A stretch of 64,000 nucleotides of DNA. It comes from Halobellus rarus (GTDB lineage Archaea; Halobacteriota; Halobacteria; Halobacteriales; Haloferacaceae). The notes under the pieces were generated by a model. It searched no databases, was not told the DNA's origin, and saw only the letters and a program-made list of their open reading frames with translations. Positions 1-8,591 of this stretch are shown here, piece after piece. The stretch's first letter is position 1. Each line of letters opens with the position of its first letter. A program made the position numbers and the translations under genes. Location: positions 248,001 to 312,000 of the forward strand of contig NZ_JANHDI010000004.1 in the NCBI RefSeq assembly GCF_024494595.1. The letters are read 5' to 3'.

Positions 1-429
1 CGCCGTCAGGTGGAGATAGAAGTGATCGCCGAGCGAGGCGTCGTCGTCGATGGAGTGCGGACTCTCCGATTTGTACAGCTGAACCGAGTACCCGCGCTCC
101 TGGACGGTGACGTTGGTGTGTTCGCCGGTCTCGTCCTGCAGTTCGTCGAGTTCGGGTTTGGCCGCCTGGTAGAGCGCCAGACCGTCACGGCGCTGTCCAC
201 CGGTCTGCAGGAACTCGAAACTGCACCGGTAGGTGTCGTCGTCCTTCACCACGTAGCCCGTGTCGACGAGGGTCGTCAGGTGGATGTGGGCCGTGCTCAC
301 CGCCATCCCGAGGTCGTCGGCCGCCTCCGAGAGCGTCGCACCGTCCTCGCGCCGTAGATATTCAATGATTCCAAAAGACCGCTCGACGCTCTGCAGGCCG
401 CGTGCGCCCGATTCGTCCGGCTTGGTCAT
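1..429 (-). CDS. IclR-family transcriptional regulator (C-terminus cut by window edge)
   Basis: The minus strand reads an open frame from the ATG at 429 to the window edge, giving 143 residues. A winged helix-turn-helix sits at about residues 13-60 (a leucine-rich ERSFGIIEYL helix, then GATLSEAADDLGMAVSTAH as recognition region), and the start of an effector-binding domain follows, as in IclR proteins. A TATA-like CTTAAG lies at 450-458, about 25 nt upstream, so the message is probably leaderless. Such proteins usually control adjacent catabolic genes in response to a small acid or sugar ligand. The neighbours are an RraA-type aldolase and a hydroxyacid dehydrogenase, so this is a candidate local regulator. 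The ligand cannot be read from sequence and the C-terminal domain is missing from view. Confidence 0.88.
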   Translation of the reverse strand, partial: MTKPDESGARGLQSVERSFGIIEYLRREDGATLSEAADDLGMAVSTAHIHLTTLVDTGYVVKDDDTYRCSFEFLQTGGQRRDGLALYQAAKPELDELQDETGEHTNVTVQERGYSVQLYKSESPHSIDDDASLGDHFYLHLTA

Positions 430-513
430 ACGTACTGCTTCGGCCGTATCTCCTTAAGCCCTGCGAGGAATTACAACGATGTTGAACCGGGAGCGAAAGG
501 ACTCGCTCGCACC

Positions 514-1203
514 CTACTGAATCGAGTCCTCGGGGCCGACGACCTCCAAGTTCTCGAAGAGTTCGTCGTAGCCGTTGAGCTCGAAGAGGTAGGTGCCGTC
601 CCGGACCTCTTCTCGCGTGTCGTCCTCGGAGTCGAGTTTCGCGTGAGCGAGGTCGAGGACCCGTTCTGCACCGTCGCCGGGAATGACCGCGAGGCCGTCG
701 TCGTCGCCGACGACGATGTCGCCGGGGTCGACGCTCACGCCGCCGCAGGAGATGGTGGCGTTCACCGAGCCGGGATCCTGTTTGAGCGGCCCCTGCGGGT
801 TCACACCGCGACCGTAGACGGGGAATTCCATCTCGGCGATTTCGCGGCTGTCCCGGTATCCGCCGTCGATGACGAGCCCCGCGAGGTCGTTCGCCTTGCA
901 GGATTCGCACATCAATTCACCGATGTGTCCGGTGTCGGTGTAGCCGTCACAGTCGATCACGAGGACGTCGCCGGGTTCGGCCATCGTGATCGCCTTGTGG
1001 ATGATGAGGTTGTCCCCGGGAGCGGCCTTGACGGTGATCGCGGTCCCGGCCATCTCGATGTCCTCGTAGGCGGGCGTGAGCCCGGCGTCCATCGTGAGGC
1101 CGACGTTGCCGGTCACGTCGGAGACGATCGTGCTCGGAATCGCCTCGAACGCCTCGACGATGTCGCGGTCCGGCCGCTGCACGTCGTGCTCGATCGTGTG
1201 CAT
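514..1203 (-). CDS. RraA-family protein, probable 4-hydroxy-4-methyl-2-oxoglutarate / 2-oxo-4-hydroxyacid aldolase
   Basis: This 229-residue protein is full length for the RraA/HMG-aldolase family. The family signature is visible: a PGDNLIIHKA segment near residues 62-71, GHIGEL near 92-97 with the likely Glu ligand, and VIDGGYRDS near 111-119 carrying the Arg-Asp pair that binds substrate and metal in class II pyruvate aldolases. Family members cleave 4-hydroxy-2-oxo acids to pyruvate and a second oxo-acid, or decarboxylate oxaloacetate; others are RNase E inhibitors, irrelevant in an archaeon. The start at 1203 is chosen because a TTAATG-type TATA element sits about 28 nt upstream (1228-1235). 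It is divergent from the hydroxyacid dehydrogenase at 1292, consistent with joint control. The exact substrate is inferred only. Confidence 0.82.
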   Translation of the reverse strand: MHTIEHDVQRPDRDIVEAFEAIPSTIVSDVTGNVGLTMDAGLTPAYEDIEMAGTAITVKAAPGDNLIIHKAITMAEPGDVLVIDCDGYTDTGHIGELMCESCKANDLAGLVIDGGYRDSREIAEMEFPVYGRGVNPQGPLKQDPGSVNATISCGGVSVDPGDIVVGDDDGLAVIPGDGAERVLDLAHAKLDSEDDTREEVRDGTYLFELNGYDELFENLEVVGPEDSIQ

Positions 1204-1291
1204 ACGTCCGAGGAGACCGATCGGACTCATTAAGCTACTGATCGACGCGCGAGGCCAAACGATATGTCGACGCGACGCGCACGGACAGCTA

Positions 1292-2302
1292 ATGACCGAC
1301 ACGCCGACCGTCTACGTGACCCGGAGAATACCCGAGGTGGGACTGGAACGGCTTCGAGACCGGTACGAGGTCGTCGTCTGGGAGGGGAAACTCCCGCCGG
1401 CGAAAGCGCACATCGCCTCCCGGCTCGAAGAGTTAGACGCGGAAGGGCTCGTCTGCCTGCTCTCCGATACGATCGACGCCGAGGTGCTGGATGGCTCGCC
1501 GGACCTCTCGGTCGTCAGCACCTTCTCGGTCGGCTACGACCACATCGACCTGGAAGCGGCCGCCGAGCGCGGCATCGCCGTCGGCCACACGCCGGGCGTA
1601 CTCACCGAGACGACCGCGGACCTCGCCTGGGCGCTTCTGACGGCCTGTGCGCGTCGGACTGTCGAGGGCCACGCGTACGTCGAGGCCGACGAGTGGGAGA
1701 CTTGGGGACCGACGCTCCTGACGGGGCCGGACATCCACGACGCGGCGCTCGGAATCGTCGGCCTCGGCAACATCGGCACGGCCACCGCCCGGCGTGCCGC
1801 GGGATTCGATATGGACGTGCGCTACAGCGGTCGATCGCGCAAGCCCGACCGGGAGGCCGAACTCGCCGAGGTCGGCGTCGACGCGACCTACGTCGAACGC
1901 GAGGAACTGCTCGCCGAGAGCGATTTCGTCTCTCTGCACGTACCCCTCGTCGAAGCGACCGAGGACCTCATCGGCGAGGAAGAACTCCAGCAGATGTCCG
2001 AGAACGCAGTCCTCATCAACACGAGTCGCGGTGGGGTCGTCGACACAGACGCGCTCGACACCGCGCTCGAACGGGAGTGGATCGCCCGCGCGGGACTGGA
2101 CGTCACCGACCCCGAACCGCTCCCCGGCGACCACCCGATCCTCCGACACGCGCCCGAACGGCTCGTCGTGACGCCGCACATCGGGAGCGCGAGCATCGGG
2201 ACCCGGAACCGGATGGCCGAGATGGCCGCCGCGTGCACCATAGCCGGCATCGAGGGCGAACCGGTGCCACACTCGGCGCTGGGAGACGCCGGCTTGGAGT
2301 GA
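1292..2302 (+). CDS. D-2-hydroxyacid dehydrogenase (glyoxylate/hydroxypyruvate reductase type)
   Basis: The 336-residue protein carries the NAD(P) Rossmann motif GLGNIG at residues 157-162 and the catalytic triad of the D-isomer-specific 2-hydroxyacid dehydrogenases: Arg246 (NTSRGGVVD), Glu275 (DPEPLPGDHP) and His296 (TPHIGSAS). The TFSVGYDHID segment near 78-86 is typical of the glyoxylate/hydroxypyruvate reductase and 2-ketogluconate reductase subgroup. It interconverts a 2-oxo acid and the D-2-hydroxyacid. With glycerate 2-kinase on the other strand just downstream (stop-to-stop spacing 24 nt), hydroxypyruvate or glyoxylate is a sensible substrate, but this is inference from context. The ATG at 1292 follows a weak TATA-like AAACGATA about 30 nt upstream. 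Confidence 0.88.
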   Translation: MTDTPTVYVTRRIPEVGLERLRDRYEVVVWEGKLPPAKAHIASRLEELDAEGLVCLLSDTIDAEVLDGSPDLSVVSTFSVGYDHIDLEAAAERGIAVGHTPGVLTETTADLAWALLTACARRTVEGHAYVEADEWETWGPTLLTGPDIHDAALGIVGLGNIGTATARRAAGFDMDVRYSGRSRKPDREAELAEVGVDATYVEREELLAESDFVSLHVPLVEATEDLIGEEELQQMSENAVLINTSRGGVVDTDALDTALEREWIARAGLDVTDPEPLPGDHPILRHAPERLVVTPHIGSASIGTRNRMAEMAAACTIAGIEGEPVPHSALGDAGLE

Positions 2303-2326
2303 CGAGTCGGGCGACCGCGCGAGCGG

Positions 2327-3646
2327 TCACTCCGCGACGAGCAACACTCGGAGGTCGTTGACGTTGGTGCCCGTCTGGCCGGTGCGCACGAGCGCCCCGC
2401 GCTCGTCGAGGTAGCCGTAGACGTCGTTGTCGGCCAGGAGCGACCGGGCGCGGCGCGGATCCTCGACCGTCCGTTCGTCGACCACCGCCCCGGCGGCGTC
2501 GGTGGGGCCGTCGATACCGTCGGTGTCGACGGCGCACAGGACGGCCGGTTCCCCCAGTTCGAGCGCCGCGCTGAGCGCGAACTCCTGATTCGGTCCGCCG
2601 GTGCCGTCGCCTCGAATCGTGACGGTCGTCTCGCCGCCCGAGAGGACGGCCGCGGGCGGTTCGAGGGGGTTACCGCTCCGTCGGATCTCCTCGGCGACGG
2701 CGGCGTGCGTCTTCGCCGCCTCGCGCGCCTCGCCCCTGACGGACGAGGAGAGCACGAGCGTCTCGAAGCCCGCCTCCCGACAGACCTCGCGCGCGGCCGA
2801 GAGCGCGGTGAAGTTGTTGGCGACGACGTGGACCGACACGGAGTCGAACGCGGAGTCGTCGCCGACGGGCGTCTCCGGTACGTCGCCGTTCGCACCCGCT
2901 CGAAGGTGCGCGAAGACGGACGCGGGCGCGTCGACGTCGTACTCGGTGAGGACGTCCAGCGCGTCCTCGTAGGTGGTCGGGTCGGGCGAGAGCGGCCCGC
3001 TAGCGACGACTGACGGGTCGTCGGAGGCGACGTCGCTGAAGACGAGTCCGACCGTCGTCGCCGGCGCGGCGGCGCGGGCCAGTTGGCCGCCCTTTATCGC
3101 CGAAACGTGCTTTCGGACGGCGTTGATCCGGTCGATCGGTGCGCCCGAGCGGAGCAGCGCCTCGGTGAGTTCCCGGAGGTCCGCGAGCGACACGCCGTCG
3201 ACCGGTGCCGCCAGAAGCGCGCTCCCGCCGCCGGTCACCGGGGCCAAGACGAGCGTGTCCTCGTCGGCCGCGGCGGCGCGCTCGATCAGTCGACGCGCCC
3301 CCTCGACGTTCGCCTCGCTCGGAACGGGGTGGGTACCGGTCACGGTCTCGATCGGTCCCGCGGGAGCGGGGTCGTCGGTGACGACGAGACCGCCGGTGAG
3401 ATGCGTCTCCAGACGATCCGCGAGGTGGCTCGCGACAGTTCCCGCGGCGTTGCCGCCGCCGAGGACGATGACGTCGTCGTAGTCGGCGAGCTCGTAGCGC
3501 CGACCGTCGATCCGGAGCCGATCGCCGTCGATGGTGAGCGCCTCCCGCAACACGGCCTCGGGGTGCGCCGCCTCGATTCCGGCGCGGACGGCATCGCGCG
3601 CGACGTCGGCGGGGGGCGAACCGGATCGATCGTCTGTCTCGGTCAT
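2327..3646 (-). CDS. Glycerate 2-kinase (GckA/TtuD, MOFRL family)
   Basis: The 439-residue product matches the two-domain glycerate 2-kinase architecture. The N-terminal DUF4147-like domain contains the VIVLGGGNAAGTVA nucleotide-binding loop and VTGGGSALLAAP. The C-terminal MOFRL domain contains the LSGGETTVTIRGDGTGGPNQEFAL stretch (conserved GGE..V....GxGGxxQE) and ends with TGTNVNDLRVLL. The enzyme phosphorylates D-glycerate at C2 using ATP, feeding 2-phosphoglycerate into lower glycolysis. Haloarchaea use it in fructose, glycerol and sugar-acid breakdown. A TATA box (TTAATATA, 3669-3676) is centred about 27 nt before the ATG at 3646, so the transcript is probably leaderless. It converges with the hydroxyacid dehydrogenase, which would supply glycerate. 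Confidence 0.9.
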   Translation of the reverse strand: MTETDDRSGSPPADVARDAVRAGIEAAHPEAVLREALTIDGDRLRIDGRRYELADYDDVIVLGGGNAAGTVASHLADRLETHLTGGLVVTDDPAPAGPIETVTGTHPVPSEANVEGARRLIERAAAADEDTLVLAPVTGGGSALLAAPVDGVSLADLRELTEALLRSGAPIDRINAVRKHVSAIKGGQLARAAAPATTVGLVFSDVASDDPSVVASGPLSPDPTTYEDALDVLTEYDVDAPASVFAHLRAGANGDVPETPVGDDSAFDSVSVHVVANNFTALSAAREVCREAGFETLVLSSSVRGEAREAAKTHAAVAEEIRRSGNPLEPPAAVLSGGETTVTIRGDGTGGPNQEFALSAALELGEPAVLCAVDTDGIDGPTDAAGAVVDERTVEDPRRARSLLADNDVYGYLDERGALVRTGQTGTNVNDLRVLLVAE

Positions 3647-3668
3647 AGGCGTTGGTGCGCGAGGGCGC

Positions 3669-3676
3669 TATATTAA
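3669..3676 (-). promoter_or_regulatory. TATA box of the glycerate 2-kinase gene
   Basis: On the minus strand the element reads TTAATATA, centred about 27 nt upstream of the ATG at 3646. That distance matches the archaeal TATA-to-start spacing expected for a leaderless transcript. Confidence 0.6.
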
Positions 3677-3809
3677 CCCTATCGTGATCGGGTCGTACAC
3701 GCTCCGTGGGGAGCGACGCGTCCCGCTCCCTGTGGCGCGCAGCCACGGCGGCAAAACGATACCGTGCGAAAAGGAGTCATCCCGAGTGCAGCGGATATCT
3801 AACACAATC

Positions 3810-3817
3810 TTTATTAT
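3810..3817 (+). promoter_or_regulatory. TATA box of the TRAP dctP gene
   Basis: TTTATTAT is centred about 27 nt upstream of the dctP ATG at 3841. It supports that start over an upstream in-frame ATG, which would place the box inside the gene. Confidence 0.65.
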
Positions 3818-3840
3818 TGATTAGCGAATCGCGTAACAGT

Positions 3841-4965
3841 ATGGCTCGTGATTCGCAGCCAACCACACGGCGGAGTGTACTGAAAACCGGCGGCATCGCC
3901 CTCGGGGTCGGGGTGGGGCTGGCCGGCTGTTCCGGAAACGGCGGCGGAGACGGCGACGGCAGCGGGGACGGCGGCGACGGCGACGGCGGTGACAGCGGAG
4001 ACGGGAACGGCGGCGGGGCCACCACGACCGCGGGGAACGGTGCAGAGGAGGTCGAGATCACCTTCGCGACCACCCAGCCGCCGGAGAATATCTCCGTAGA
4101 GGCGGCCCAAGAGCACTTCATCGACGTGATCGAGGAGGAGACCGACGGTCGCATCTCCGTGGACCTGCAGGCGGCGACGCTCGGCGGAACGGAGGACAAC
4201 CTCGACGCGCTCGAGGCGGGGACTGTCGACATCCTCCACGAGAGCCCGACGGCGCTCTCTCAACGCTTCGCCTCCGAGTACTCCTTCGCGGGCGACCCGT
4301 TCGTCATCGAGGATATGGAGCACTATCACGCCGTGACCGAGGAGTTCCTCAAGCCCGAGGACGGGCTGAACGGCATCCTGCTGGATAACGGGATCAGGCT
4401 CGGTGACGCGTTCTACGTGGGCAACCGCTGTTACACCAGCAACTCGGCGGTCACGAGTCCCGAGGACGTCCAGGAGATGAAGCTCCGCCTCCCGCAGTAC
4501 GAGACGTGGACCGCGGTGTGGGACGAGATCGGTGCCGAGGTCACCCCCGTCGCCTACGACGAACTCTACTCGGCGCTGCAGACCGGCGTCGTCGACGCCT
4601 CGGAGGGACCGATCTCGCAGTTCCTGGCGGTGAGCCTCTACGAGGTTCAGACGCACTTCAGCGTCACGAACCACCTGCTGGACACGAAGCACTTCCTGTA
4701 CAACGACGAGTTCTATCAGGGTCTGAGCGACGACGACCGCGAACTCATCACCTCGACCGCCGCCGACGCGGTCGAGGGAATGACGAGCGACATCAAGTCC
4801 CGCGAGGAGGAGCTCTACGACCAGGCGCGCGACGAGGGGACGACCGTCGTTACCGCCGACGAGGTCGACCGCGACGCCTTCGTCGAAGCCGCACAGCCGG
4901 CGCTGGAGTCGCTATCGGAGAGCACCTGGGCGGTCGACATCGGCGACGTCCAGGATCTGGCGTAA
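3841..4965 (+). CDS. dctP: TRAP transporter substrate-binding lipoprotein (DctP family)
   Basis: This 374-residue secreted protein starts with a Tat signal: Arg10-Arg11 in TTRRSVLKTGG, a hydrophobic stretch, and a lipobox LAGC with Cys30, followed by a long Gly/Asp linker typical of haloarchaeal lipoproteins. The mature part is DctP-like (EITFATTQPPENISVEAAQ at its start, the conserved RLPQYETW segment, and a PVAYDELYSALQTGVVDASEGP block that binds the carboxylate and shapes the cleft). It would capture an organic acid outside the cell and deliver it to DctQM. The permease genes lie about 1.8 kb away on the opposite strand with a stress-protein and an AEC permease gene between, an unusual split for TRAP loci. 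A pyrimidine-rich tract after the stop (about 4975-5035) may help termination. Confidence 0.92.
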   Translation: MARDSQPTTRRSVLKTGGIALGVGVGLAGCSGNGGGDGDGSGDGGDGDGGDSGDGNGGGATTTAGNGAEEVEITFATTQPPENISVEAAQEHFIDVIEEETDGRISVDLQAATLGGTEDNLDALEAGTVDILHESPTALSQRFASEYSFAGDPFVIEDMEHYHAVTEEFLKPEDGLNGILLDNGIRLGDAFYVGNRCYTSNSAVTSPEDVQEMKLRLPQYETWTAVWDEIGAEVTPVAYDELYSALQTGVVDASEGPISQFLAVSLYEVQTHFSVTNHLLDTKHFLYNDEFYQGLSDDDRELITSTAADAVEGMTSDIKSREEELYDQARDEGTTVVTADEVDRDAFVEAAQPALESLSESTWAVDIGDVQDLA

Positions 4966-5162
4966 GCCCGTCTCCACTTCGTTCCGTTCTGCCTCCGTCT
5001 CCGCCTCTTTCCGTTCCGTCTCTCCCCCGTCCGCACTTCGGCCGTAACGATCGATCGGTCGATCGAGCCGGTCCGTTCGGAAGCCGTGCGACGGACGGGC
5101 AGCGCGATACCGCACTGGACGACGAACGGCCGGCGAAGCGGCTCCGTTCGTGCCCGACCGAC

Positions 5163-5606
5163 CTATTCGAAGTCCCGAGCACGCAGCGAGACCACCGGGC
5201 AGTCAGCCTCCAAGAGGACGGACTGCGCGACGCTCCCGAAGAGGATCTTACCGGTCTGGCTCCGCTGCTGTGGACTGACGACGATGTATCGAGCGTCCTG
5301 TTCCTCGGCGTAGGAGACGATCTCGGCCGCCGGATCGCCGATACGCCCGACGGCGACCGTCTCGGCGTCCGGGGGATGCGCCTCCATCAGCTCTGCCGCG
5401 ACGGCTGCTGCCCGGTCTCGGAGATCGTCGACGGGGACGGCCTCGTCGGTTCGACTGACGCTCTCCTCCTCGGTCTGAATCGCCTCCGATCGGCTCATCA
5501 CGTGGAGCGCGTGGATCGGTTCTTCGAACCGCCCTGCCAGCGTGTCGGCCTCGTCGAGGACAGCCCGGGCCTGGTCTGATCGATCTACCGCTGCTACGAT
5601 AACCAT
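5163..5606 (-). CDS. Universal stress protein (UspA domain)
   Basis: A 147-residue single UspA domain. It opens with the beta strand MVIVAAVDRSDQA and ends with the usual C-terminal strand CPVVSLRA. The ATP-binding region near residues 108-130 (SPQQRSQTGKILFGSVAQSV) is a variant of the G-x2-G-x9-G-S motif in which the first glycines are replaced, so nucleotide binding may be weakened. A strong TATA (AATTATAA, 5631-5638) is centred 28 nt upstream of the ATG, indicating a leaderless message. In haloarchaea Usp genes are often interspersed among transporter genes. Here it lies between dctP and an AEC permease. Its specific role is unknown. Confidence 0.85.
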   Translation of the reverse strand: MVIVAAVDRSDQARAVLDEADTLAGRFEEPIHALHVMSRSEAIQTEEESVSRTDEAVPVDDLRDRAAAVAAELMEAHPPDAETVAVGRIGDPAAEIVSYAEEQDARYIVVSPQQRSQTGKILFGSVAQSVLLEADCPVVSLRARDFE

Positions 5607-5630
5607 ACCGACCCTTCTGTCTCACTCGTC

Positions 5631-5638
5631 TTATAATT
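5631..5638 (-). promoter_or_regulatory. TATA box of the universal stress protein gene
   Basis: AATTATAA on the minus strand is centred about 28 nt from the start codon at 5606. It is one of the most AT-rich promoter elements in this part of the window. Confidence 0.6.
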
Positions 5639-5721
5639 TTATCGTGGCCTCGTCGCGAGAGCGCTGTGGAACGCTGGAGGCGGGACACGGGGACGACCCC
5701 ACTATCGTCGCAACGGCAGCA

Positions 5722-5729
5722 TTTTTATT
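5722..5729 (+). promoter_or_regulatory. TATA box of the AEC permease gene
   Basis: TTTTTATT is centred about 27 nt upstream of the ATG at 5752. It decides for this start rather than the in-frame codons further upstream. Confidence 0.55.
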
Positions 5730-5751
5730 CGCGGTTCCGGAAGGCGCGTGT

Positions 5752-6711
5752 ATGGCATCTGCATTGGGGATCATCGTGTCCTCCATCCTCCCGATCTTTC
5801 TGATACTCACCGTCGGGTTCCTGCTAAATCGAACGAAAGAGATCGATCCGGGGCCGCTCAACACGCTCTCGCTGTTCGTGTTGACTCCCGCGCTCGTGAT
5901 TCACAGCATCGCGCTCACCGACCTGGGCGCCGACGCGCTGTTGCGAATCTCCGCCGGCGTCGGCGTGTTCGTCGGCGGTCTGCTCGCGGTGAGTTGGCTC
6001 TACGGGAAGGCCGTCGGCAAGGAGGACGCGGTGCTGAACACCTTCCTACTCGTTTCCGTCTTCGGGAACACCGGCGCGCTCGGGATCCCGCTGGCCGACT
6101 TCGCGTACGGGGACATCGGCCGGCAGACGGCGGTCCTCTTCGCCGCCGTCCACGGTGCGCTGGTGTTCACCCTCGGGCTGTTCATCGCGCTGAACTCCGG
6201 CGACGAGGCTGGATCCGTCGTCGCGAAGCGCGTGTTCCGGTATCCACTGGTCTACGCGGTCGTGCTGGCGGTCCTCGCACGCACCGCCGGCGTCGTCCCG
6301 GACGCCGGGTCGCCGCTGATGGAGACGCTCGGACTCGTCGGCGAGGCGTCGATTCCGATTATGCTCCTGATCCTCGGCGTGCAGCTCTCGGAGACGGAGT
6401 ACCGCGGGGCGCTCTCGATGACGGCGATGCCGACGCTGTTCCGGTTCGGCGTCTCCCCGCTCGTCGGAGTGGTCGTCGCGACGGCACTTGGGTTTCAGAA
6501 TCCGGCAGTTGCGCAGGTGTTCGTCCTCCTCACCGCGATGCCGGTGGCCGTGGCTCCGGTCATCTTCGTCGTCGAGTTCGCGAGCGACACCACGGTGGGG
6601 GGCGTGACCCTCCCGGAGTTCGTCTCCGCGAACGTCTTCGTGACGACTCTCGTGTCGATTCCGATTCTCACCGTCGTTATCACGATTCTCAAGTCCGGAC
6701 TCGTCGTCTGA
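5752..6711 (+). CDS. AEC family transporter (auxin efflux carrier / malonate-type permease)
   Basis: The 319-residue protein is hydrophobic throughout, with about ten predicted membrane spans, the normal size and layout of the AEC/MdcF-type permeases. Family features are the N-terminal LPIFLILTVGFLLNR helix, FVLTPALVIHSIA in helix 2, the GNTGALGIPLADFAYG segment near residue 106, and EASIPIMLLILGVQL near 203-217, with the conserved P-I-M-L-L-L-G-x-Q/A-L pattern. AEC members export or import organic anions such as malonate or malate. A TATA box lies 27 nt upstream of the start. Located between dctP and dctM, it probably handles a related carboxylate. Direction of transport and substrate are unknown. 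Confidence 0.88.
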   Translation: MASALGIIVSSILPIFLILTVGFLLNRTKEIDPGPLNTLSLFVLTPALVIHSIALTDLGADALLRISAGVGVFVGGLLAVSWLYGKAVGKEDAVLNTFLLVSVFGNTGALGIPLADFAYGDIGRQTAVLFAAVHGALVFTLGLFIALNSGDEAGSVVAKRVFRYPLVYAVVLAVLARTAGVVPDAGSPLMETLGLVGEASIPIMLLILGVQLSETEYRGALSMTAMPTLFRFGVSPLVGVVVATALGFQNPAVAQVFVLLTAMPVAVAPVIFVVEFASDTTVGGVTLPEFVSANVFVTTLVSIPILTVVITILKSGLVV

Positions 6712-6790
6712 TTAGCGAGCGAACGAGATACGGGGGTTCGATCGAAACGGGTGAAAAACACGGCGACGGACAGATCGACCGCGTCGCCGG

Positions 6791-8089
6791 TCAGAGCAGG
6801 CCGAATGCCTCGGGGAGAGCCAGCGAGAGCTCGGGGAACAGGATGATGAGAACGAGTACCACGAGCAGCGGGAGGTAGTACGGCAGCATCGAGCGCATCA
6901 CCTTGTCGAGGGACTCGTTGGTCACCCGTTCGAGGACGAACAGGATGAGCCCGAACGGCGGCGTGATGAGACCGTACATCAGCGTGACGACCATCACGAT
7001 ACCGAAGTGGACCGGGTCGATGCCCAGTTCCGGATACAGCGGGACCAGCATCGGGACCATGATGAGGAGCACCGCCATCCCCTCCATAAACGTCCCCAGA
7101 ACCAACAGCACGAGGGCCAACAGCAGCATCGTGACCAACGTGCTCGCGCCAATTCCGGTGACGATGTCGCCGATCAGACTGGGGATGCCGGCGAGCGTCA
7201 ACCAGTACGCGTAGAGGTTCGCGAACCCGAAGATGACCACGATGCTGGCGGTGTCCTCGAACGTCTCCTTGCTCACCTCGTAGAGGTCCTTCAGCGTGAT
7301 CGAGCGGTAGTAGAAGAACCCCAGCAGAATCGCGTACACCACCGCGACGAGCGCGGCCTCGGTGGCGGTGAACACGCCGAAGAGGATCCCCCCGATGATG
7401 ATGAGCGGCGCGATCAGCCCCGGGAGCGCTTTGAGGAACGACTCGAACAGAGCGGAGAGATCGTACGCCCCCGAACTCGGCCAGTCGTGCTTTCGAGCCA
7501 GATAGAACACTGTCCCTCCCATCGCGAGCGCCATGAGTAGTCCGGGAACGACGCCGGCGATAAACAGGGTCCCGATGGACTCCTGAGCGAGGACCGCGTA
7601 GACGACGATCGGAATGCTGGGTGGGATGATCGGTCCGATGATCGAAGAGGCCCCCGTGATCCCGACCGCGTCTTCGCCCTCGTAGCCGTTCGTCGTCATC
7701 GCCTCGTACTCGACACTACCGATACCCGCGGCGTCGGCGACCGCAGAGCCGCTCATCCCCGAGAAGATCAGACTCACGACGACGTTCACCTGCGCCAGTC
7801 CGCCCCGGACGGGGCCGACGAGTTCGGTAGCGAAGTTGAACATATCGTCGGTGATCCCGGTGATGTTCATAATCCGACCCGCCATGAGGAAGAACGGAAC
7901 CGCCAACAGCACCCAGGAGTTCATCCCCGACCAGAACCGCTGGGTGACCACGATGAAGTTCAACTCGGGGCCGATCGGGAGGAACATAATGAGAAGTACC
8001 GTCATCGCCAGCGAGTAAGCGGCCGGTACGCCGATCCCGTACAGCAAGAACAGGATCCCGAGGAACGCGACGAGGAGTATTTCAGACAT
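6791..8089 (-). CDS. dctM: TRAP transporter large permease subunit (DctM)
   Basis: The 432-residue membrane protein matches DctM, the 12-span, sodium-coupled large permease of TRAP transporters. Recognisable parts are the first helix LLVAFLGILFLLYGIGVPAAYSL, the FFLMAGRIMNITGI loop, GMSGSAVADAAGIG near residue 110-124 (the conserved S-G-S-A-x-A-D motif), a PIIPPSIPIVVYA segment, and the C-terminal TPPFGLILF motif near residue 380. The ATG at 8089 is preferred to an upstream GTG (8098); either way it overlaps the end of dctQ, so the two are translationally coupled. It imports the acid bound by DctP, driven by a sodium gradient, which suits a halophile. Confidence 0.93.
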   Translation of the reverse strand: MSEILLVAFLGILFLLYGIGVPAAYSLAMTVLLIMFLPIGPELNFIVVTQRFWSGMNSWVLLAVPFFLMAGRIMNITGITDDMFNFATELVGPVRGGLAQVNVVVSLIFSGMSGSAVADAAGIGSVEYEAMTTNGYEGEDAVGITGASSIIGPIIPPSIPIVVYAVLAQESIGTLFIAGVVPGLLMALAMGGTVFYLARKHDWPSSGAYDLSALFESFLKALPGLIAPLIIIGGILFGVFTATEAALVAVVYAILLGFFYYRSITLKDLYEVSKETFEDTASIVVIFGFANLYAYWLTLAGIPSLIGDIVTGIGASTLVTMLLLALVLLVLGTFMEGMAVLLIMVPMLVPLYPELGIDPVHFGIVMVVTLMYGLITPPFGLILFVLERVTNESLDKVMRSMLPYYLPLLVVLVLIILFPELSLALPEAFGLL

Positions 8090-8561
8090 CAGACCCACCT
8101 CGGATCTCGTCGACCCGGCGTTTCGTGTCTCCGATCACGACGACGAAGAGGACCGCAGCGGCCGCGCCGAAGAGGAGGTAGCCCCAGCCCACCTTGAACC
8201 AACTGATCGTCGGGAGTCCGGTGTCCCCGGCCGTGCCGTACGCGAGGTATGCGGACCAGACGAAGATCACCGACAGCGCGCCCATCAGGACGTTCCTGAC
8301 GAGCAGGAACTGATTGGTCCGCGACGTGACCCGTCGAAGGACGGGGAGAAACGAGATGTCCGCGTCGTTTCTGAAGAGATACGGGATGGCGATGATCGTC
8401 ATCAGCGCGAGGGTCGTCCTCGCAACCTCGTAGGTCCAGTAGAGTTCGATCGAGACGTCGACGTATCGGTTCAGTACCTGGATGATTCCCACCACCAACA
8501 TAACGTTCAACATAATCACGCCGATTGCGACGGTGACCTTGTCGAACCAGTCGCTTCCCAT
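8082..8561 (-). CDS. dctQ: TRAP transporter small permease subunit (DctQ)
   Basis: The protein has 159 residues and four predicted membrane helices. It has the layout of DctQ, including the NRYVDVSIELYWTYEVART segment near residues 32-50 that contains the conserved N-R-Y and W-x-x-E residues, and a YLFRNDADISF loop. The ATG at 8561 was chosen because a perfect TATA (TTTATAAT, 8584-8591) is centred 26-27 nt upstream; the earlier ATG at 8606 would lie upstream of the promoter. It heads a two-gene dctQM operon. The partner dctP is encoded about 3.1 kb away on the opposite strand. Confidence 0.88.
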   Translation of the reverse strand: MGSDWFDKVTVAIGVIMLNVMLVVGIIQVLNRYVDVSIELYWTYEVARTTLALMTIIAIPYLFRNDADISFLPVLRRVTSRTNQFLLVRNVLMGALSVIFVWSAYLAYGTAGDTGLPTISWFKVGWGYLLFGAAAAVLFVVVIGDTKRRVDEIRGGSDV

Positions 8562-8583
8562 ACCGACCAAACGATCACCAACG

Positions 8584-8591
8584 ATTATAAA
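8584..8591 (-). promoter_or_regulatory. TATA box of the dctQM operon
   Basis: TTTATAAT on the minus strand is centred 26-27 nt before the ATG at 8561. It predicts a leaderless dctQM transcript and fixes the DctQ start. Confidence 0.7.

Noticed and set aside
4966-5162. Small RNA or terminator hairpin after dctP
   Set aside because: Only a pyrimidine-rich tract and a few short palindromes such as CGATCGATCG are present; no stable stem-loop or T-run.
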